From contig AP014719.1 of NCBI GenBank assembly GCA_001549895.1, positions 2,852,001-2,916,000 of the forward strand: DNA of 64,000 bases. Reading direction: 5' to 3'. A model generated the notes under the pieces. It saw nothing but the letters and a program-made list of their open reading frames with translations, had not been told where the DNA came from and did no database searches. Source of the DNA: Arthrobacter sp. Hiyo8. GTDB taxonomy: Bacteria > Actinomycetota > Actinomycetes > Actinomycetales > Micrococcaceae. The position numbers and the translations under genes are program-made. Shown one piece after another: positions 59,529-64,000 of the stretch; within the stretch, counting starts at the first letter, position 1; the number at the start of each line of letters is the position of its first letter.

Positions 59529-59557
59529 CTATCATTGACCAATTATCTCCATGATAG
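59529..59557. promoter_or_regulatory. Palindromic operator between marR and mmpL
   Basis: CTATCAT (59529-59535) and ATGATAG (59551-59557) are perfect complements 15 bp apart in an AT-rich stretch, between marR (start 59494) and the MMPL gene (start 59597). A MarR dimer site is the simplest reading. Confidence 0.6.
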
Positions 59558-59596
59558 ATATATTTTGTCATGGAAGTAATTACGGAGGGTGCGGGC

Positions 59597-61822
59597 ATGA
59601 TGGACAAACGGATTGGAACCGGGCGACGCAGCAGTTCGCGGTGGTGGTTGGCGGGGGCAGTGCTATCGCTGGTGGCGTGGATGGCGATCGGCGGAATCGG
59701 CGGCCCGACCTTTGGGAAGCTCAGCGAGGTATCCAGCAACGACCAAGCATCCTTCCTGCCAGCGAGCGCCGAATCCACCGAAGCCCGCGAATGGCAAAGC
59801 AAGTTCACTTCCAGCGGCAGCGTTCCCGCAGTGGTGCTGATCGAGTCTCCTGAGAAACTTTCACCCGCTCAACTGGCCGGATTGGCGCCCCTCGGCACCC
59901 AACTGTCCGCCGCCGTCGGGGTCAGCCATTCGACGTCGACGGTCGGGCCGATTCCGTCCACGGACGGCAAAGCTGCGCAGTTCATCGTCCCGGTGGAAGA
60001 AGGAAACGGGGTCAAGGGGAGCATCCAAGCGCTTCGCGAGAAGGCGGCGGGGTATGCAGTGGGGCAGGGCTTCCCGCTGGAACAACCACCTACGTGACGG
60101 GACCGGCGGGCTTCCTTGCCGACTTGGTCAACGCCTTTGGCGGGATCGACGGGATATTGCTCTTCGCTGCGCTGGGGCCGTTTTGGTCATCCTGCTGGCC
60201 GTCTACCGATCCGTGGTGCTGCCCTTTGTGGTGTTGCTTACCGCCGTCTTCGCGCTTTGCGGCTCCATCCTGGTGGTCTTTGCCTTGGCGAAGGCGGGCG
60301 CGATCCAATTGACGGGACAAAGCCAAGGGATCCTGTCCATCCTGGTAGTCGGCTCAGCCACCGACTATGCCCTCCTCTTTGTGGCCCGTTACCGTGAGGC
60401 CCTGGGTCAGGCGTCGAACAAATGGTCGGCTGTGGGACGCGCATACAAGGGGAGTTTTGGCGCCATCCTGGCATCCGGGACAACGGTCGCCTTGGCGTTG
60501 CTTTGCCTGCTCTTCTCGGAACTGAATTCAAACCGCGGATTGGGGCCCATCGGCGCAATCGGAATCGTCTTTTCAATGGTGGCCAGCCTGACGCTGCTTC
60601 CTGCGGCCCTCGGCTTGCTCGGCAAGTCCGCATTTTGGCCGCGTGCGCCGAGGACGGACCCGGCCGCGAGCGCCGGACCGAGCGCCGGATTCGCCGGGGT
60701 CGCAGGCTCGGCAAACTCCGACATTCCACGGGTCTGGAGGCTTCTGGCTGGAATCATCGCCAAGCGGCCCAGGGCCGTTTGGCTGGGCGCAGCCGCCGTT
60801 TTGGTGGTCTGCGCGCTGGGCCTGCTCCAGCTCCAAGCCAGCGGAGTTCCGCAGTCGGCACTCATCCTGAGCAAATCCGAGGCAGTGGACGGCCAATCGG
60901 CCCTGGGCCGGCACTATCCCGCCGGTGCAGGAAGCCCGGTGGTGGTTGTGGCCGACGAAAAGGCGGCAGTCGCGGTACTTGCGGAAGTCAAGGCCCAGGA
61001 AGGCATCTCGGATGCATCGGTGGTTTCGGCCCAACCGGATTCCGGCGTCCGCCCGCTCGCGAAAGCTGCGACGGAACCAGCCCCCTTGGTGCGGGACGGC
61101 CGGGTGTTGATCAATGCCACCTTGTCTTCGGAAGCCGACTCGGCGAAGGCCGAACAGACCATCGCCACGCTCCGGCAGAAGCTCCATGAAAAGGCCCCAG
61201 GAACCCTGGTGGGAGGAACCACAGCCACAGCCGCGGACACTAACGCGAGCGCGCAATCTGATTTGTGGCGCATCATCCCGATCGTTTTGGCTGTCATCCT
61301 GTTGGTGCTCATGGCACTGCTGCGCTCCGTCCTGGCGCCGCTATTGCTGATCGGGACTGTGGTGCTGTCCTATGCGGCCGCGTTGGGCGTCTCGGCCTGG
61401 GTGTTCAACCACGTGTTTGGATTCCCCGGAGCGGATGCCTCGGTTCCGCTCTTCGGGTTTGTCTTCCTCGTGGCCCTCGGCGTTGACTACAACATCTTCC
61501 TCATGACCCGCGTCCGGGAAGAGTCGACGCTCAACGGAACCCGGGCCGGTATCTTGAAGGGGCTCGGCGCCACCGGCGGGGTGATCACCTCCGCCGGAGT
61601 GGTTCTTGCCGCAACCTTTGCCGCGCTTGGGTTATTCCGATCCTCTTCCTTGCGCAGATCTCCTTTATCGTGGCGTTCGGGGTGCTGCTCGACACCACGA
61701 TCGTGCGCTCGCTGTTGGTGCCTGCCCTGGCTTACGACATTGGCGGGCGGATTTGGTGGCCGGGCCGCTTGGCTCGCGATCCGGCGTCGAAAGCGGGTCA
61801 GCGGGCGGCCACGGCTTCCTGA
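59597..61822 (+). CDS. MMPL/RND family exporter
   Basis: About 743 residues. Two MMPL repeats each with a large extracellular loop: the first membrane core has YRSVVLPFVVLLTAVFALCGSILVV and VVGSATDYALLFVARYREAL, and the second DLWRIIPIVLAVILLVLMALLRSVLAPLLLIGTVVLSY and FLVALGVDYNIFLMTRVREE with the Asp-Tyr pair that couples proton flow. Missing bases near 60085, 60185 and 61635. ATG 59597 has GGAGGG upstream. Likely exports lipids or drugs; controlled by the divergent marR. Confidence 0.88.
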
Positions 61823-62732
61823 TCCCGCCACCAGGCCACTGTCGCTGCCATCGCGTCCGCAAGCGGCGTCGGTTCCAGCCCGAGCTTGGCCTGGCTTGCT
61901 GTGGAGTCCATGACGAACGGCCGCTCGAACTGGTACAGCATTTCGGCCAGCTCCCGCATGTCGGTGGAAAACAGGCCCAGGGTCCGGAGCAGCCAGCCCG
62001 GAACCACACTCAGCTTCACTTCGGGAACGCCGGCCGAGCGTGCGAAGTTTGCGGCGATTTCCCGCATCGTCATTGCCGGACCCGTGGGGGCGTGCAGTAC
62101 CGAGTTCCAGAGTTCGGGCTTTTGCGCTGCGGCGATCATGGCTGCGGCAAGATCCGGGACGTAGGTGAAAGAGTGCGGCTGCCCGGCGCTTCCGAGAACC
62201 TGGACCGTCTTGCCCTTGAGGACCAGGGGCACCATGCGCTCGCCGGCATGCGCCATGCGGGCCCGCGGCCCGAAGAAATCGCCCGCCACCACGCTGACGG
62301 TATTCGCCGGGTGGGCTTGGCGGGCCTTCAGCAGGGCAGAGCGGATCCCGCGCTTCCCGCCGGTCGCCTCGCGCGGGCTGCTTTCGGTGATGGTCTTGTC
62401 CGGCTCGCTGTAGGAGTAGAGGCTCTCAGGGAAGACGACGACGGCGCCCGCTGCCCCCGCGGCGTCCATCACCACTTGCTCTGCTCCAGGAAGCTCGGCC
62501 GCCCAGGCTTTGGCCCGGTAGGCAGAACCGTGGATGCAGTGGAAGACGGCCGTGGCGCCGTCGAAGGCTTGCGCCAACTTGCCCGGATCCGAGACGTCCA
62601 CCCGGAGCTTTTCGACCAGCGGGTGGTCCGGGCCGCTGCCTGAGCGGGTCAGGACGCGCACCTGTTCTCCGTGGTCCGCGAGTTGCTCGGCAATGGTCCA
62701 TCCGACGGGCCTGCTCCTGTGACGACGTACAT
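61798..62732 (-). CDS. NAD(P)-binding epimerase-like SDR protein
   Basis: About 312 residues, one base missing near 62705. The N-terminal Rossmann motif MYVVTGAGPVGWTIAEQLADHGEQVRVLTRSGSG, an HCIHGSAYR segment, and GDFFGPRARMAHAGERMVPLV are typical of extended/atypical SDR proteins acting on sugars or isoprenoid-like substrates; the active-site YxxxK is not evident. The ATG 62732 is used; GTG 62744 is possible. It is divergent from tetR and converges slightly with the MMPL gene end. Confidence 0.8.
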
Positions 62733-62785
62733 GGTGTTGCTCACTCTCTGGTTGGGGATCCATTTCTCGGGTGAAGCTCTATTTC

Positions 62786-62868
62786 GAGAGCAGTGCTCTC
62801 TGAATTCAGGATGAACCCATTCGAATTGCCTGTCAAGAGCACTGCTCACATTTGTTGTCAGTGCTCTC
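62786..62868. promoter_or_regulatory. Triplicate AGAGCA/TGCTCT operators of the SDR-tetR intergenic region
   Basis: GAGAGCAGTGCTCTC (62786-62800) is a palindrome with a single central base. AGAGCACTGCTCAC (62836-62849) repeats it, and CAGTGCTCTC (62859-62868) is a half or degenerate third site next to the tetR start. They lie between the divergent SDR gene and tetR. Confidence 0.7.
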
Positions 62869-62888
62869 CTTTGTGGCATGCTGGATGC

Positions 62889-63612
62889 ATGGACCTCCCT
62901 TCCGCCGCAGCGGCCAAGCACTCGACGCCCCGCGAGCGGGCCGGGCCCAGACCGTGGCGGACATCATCCGGCTGGGTCGCCGGCACCTTGCCTTGCACGG
63001 CGCAGCGGGATTGTCCCTGAGGGCGGTCGCACGCGATCTCGGCGTGGTGTCCTCTGCCGTGTACCGCTATGTGGAGAGCCGCGACGAACTCCTGACCCTC
63101 CTGCTGATTGACGCTTACGGTGAGTTGGGCGACGAAGTGGACACCGCCGTCGACGCCCTCCCGGAGGACGACTACCGCGGCAGGTTCCTGGCGCTCGGGC
63201 GGGCCGTTCGCCAGTGGGCACTGCGCGAGCCGGCACGGTATGCCCTCCTGTTCGGCAGTCCGGTTCCCGGATACCAAGCGCCCGCAGAGCGCACCACGGA
63301 ACCCGGAACGCGGGTGATCTACCGGATGGTGGGGATCTTCGACGCCGCCTACCGCGCAGGCGCCTTGGCCGCCGAAGTGGCGCCCGCCGTCGTCGTTCCT
63401 CCCGCCCTTGCCGCGGACCTCGCGGCTATCCGGGCCGAACTGGGCGTGGCCGTTCCAGAACCTGCGTTGGCGAGGGGCGTGCTGGTGTGGACGTCGGTCT
63501 TTGGGGCGGTCAGCTTCGAGGTGTTCGGCCAATACGGCGCCGACACCTTTGCCGCGCGCGACGAGCTGTTTGAGCACCAGCTCGAGGTGCTGCGGGGGTC
63601 GTGGGGCTGTAG
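62889..63612 (+). CDS. TetR family regulator
   Basis: About 241 residues after repair: one base missing near 62940 and one near 63600. The HTH is VADIIRLGRRHLALHGAAGLSLRAVARDLGVVSSAVYRYVESRDEL; the C-terminal domain resembles TetR_C members with a WHG-like region (RYALLFGSPVPGY). ATG 62889 starts MDLPSAAAAKHSTPRERA. Without the second repair the frame runs to 63703. It probably represses itself and the divergent SDR gene through the palindromes between them. Confidence 0.85.
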
Positions 63613-63633
63613 TCGCGAAGGTACAGTAACTGC

Positions 63634-64000
63634 ATGGCCCGTGGACTTGCTGACATCGGTGCGGAGGGCGTCTTGCTCGCCGGGGCAGGCCGCGCCATCC
63701 TGATGCAGATTGCCAATCCCGCGGTCGGTCACGGCGTCGCCGAGCACAGCAATTTCGCCGAACGGCCGCTGGACCGGCTGCGTGCCACCATGACGTACGT
63801 CTACGCCGTGGTCTATGGCACGGAAGAGCAACTGGCCGCCGTGCGCCGGGCCGTGAATCGTGCCCACGCTCCGGTTCGCCGGGCCGCGGACGATTCCACC
63901 GCGGGGTACAACGCCTTCGACGCGCAATCCCAGCTCTGGGTGGTTGCGACCCTCTACGACACCGCCGTCACCGTTTACGAAAAGGTCCATGGAGCCCTCG
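63634..64000 (+). CDS. DUF2236 (MpaB-like oxygenase) family protein, partial
   Basis: Open to the right edge, 122 residues seen. The start MARGLADIGAEGVLLAGAGRAILMQIANPAVGHGVAEHS and RLRATMTYVYAVVYGT, then AFDAQSQLWVVATLYDTAVTVYE, match the DUF2236 family of heme-binding oxygenase-like proteins (latex-clearing, MpaB). The heme His is expected downstream. ATG 63634 lies 21 bp after the repaired tetR stop, so it may be its operon partner. Confidence 0.85.
   Translation, partial: MARGLADIGAEGVLLAGAGRAILMQIANPAVGHGVAEHSNFAERPLDRLRATMTYVYAVVYGTEEQLAAVRRAVNRAHAPVRRAADDSTAGYNAFDAQSQLWVVATLYDTAVTVYEKVHGAL

Noticed and set aside
445..64000. Programmed frameshifting or widespread pseudogenes
   Set aside because: The breaks occur in housekeeping genes at unrelated positions with no common slippery motif, nearly always as a lost base. 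Data error is simpler.

Overview
The window is high-GC actinobacterial DNA. Its gene content (Mrp antiporter operon, YkoEDC thiamine-precursor transporter behind a TPP riboswitch, HTH-fused MurA, SAM-IV-type riboswitch on metZ, C. glutamicum-like uridine operon) points to Micrococcaceae, most likely an Arthrobacter, Paenarthrobacter or Pseudarthrobacter relative. The genus is an inference from family knowledge. No tRNA, rRNA, CRISPR array or classical IS element was seen.

A quality warning applies everywhere. More than 50 frame breaks interrupt otherwise normal genes, including housekeeping ones. In nearly every case examined the frame is restored by adding back one base, so these look like single-base deletions in the sequence data. 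Genes are given as full spans with the breaks noted.

Layout. 0-7 kb: a partial MFS transporter and an mnhA-G (mrp) operon. 7-11.4 kb: DUF4235, a NUDIX hydrolase, then a TPP riboswitch and ykoE-ykoD-ykoC. 11.5-17.5 kb: HTH-MurA, an AbiEi/DUF559 gene between two 88-bp inverted-repeat elements, a glutamate-cysteine ligase-like gene, and a SAM-IV-controlled operon DUF1737-rhodanese-metZ. 17.6-25 kb: AsnC regulator and ornithine cyclodeaminase, a GMC oxidoreductase-PAS-cupin operon, a PRC-barrel protein, an ion permease and a DinB protein. 25-35 kb: class IV aminotransferase, cardiolipin synthase, MarR regulator with a divergent FAD oxidoreductase, a lipoprotein, an NCS1 permease, a kinase-PabB fusion and a low-molecular-weight phosphatase. 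35-40 kb: uridine operon (uriH-uriT-rbsK) with divergent LacI regulator. 40-47.6 kb: a truncated AbiEi-like gene between inverted 114-bp elements, LysE exporter, VapBC-type toxin-antitoxin, ECF sigma factor with YCII partner, methyltransferase, membrane protein and aminotransferase.

47.7-58.9 kb holds the most unusual locus: a compact contractile injection system read on the minus strand. It encodes cap, sheath, tube, a Pro/Ala-rich protein, tube-spike adaptor, spike, spike tip, gp25, a baseplate J protein extended by Asp-box repeats, a gpI-like tail protein, a small membrane protein and a PASTA membrane protein. No AAA+ ATPase, tape measure, capsid, terminase or integrase is visible. A marR gene lies just upstream and may be co-transcribed with it, divergent from an MMPL exporter. 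61.8-64 kb: an SDR protein and a TetR regulator sharing palindromic operators, and a partial DUF2236 oxygenase.

A second theme is dispersed palindromic DNA: an 88-bp family (three copies), a 66-bp hairpin family that supplies stop codons, and a 114-bp family. Pairs of these elements bracket both AbiEi-like genes.
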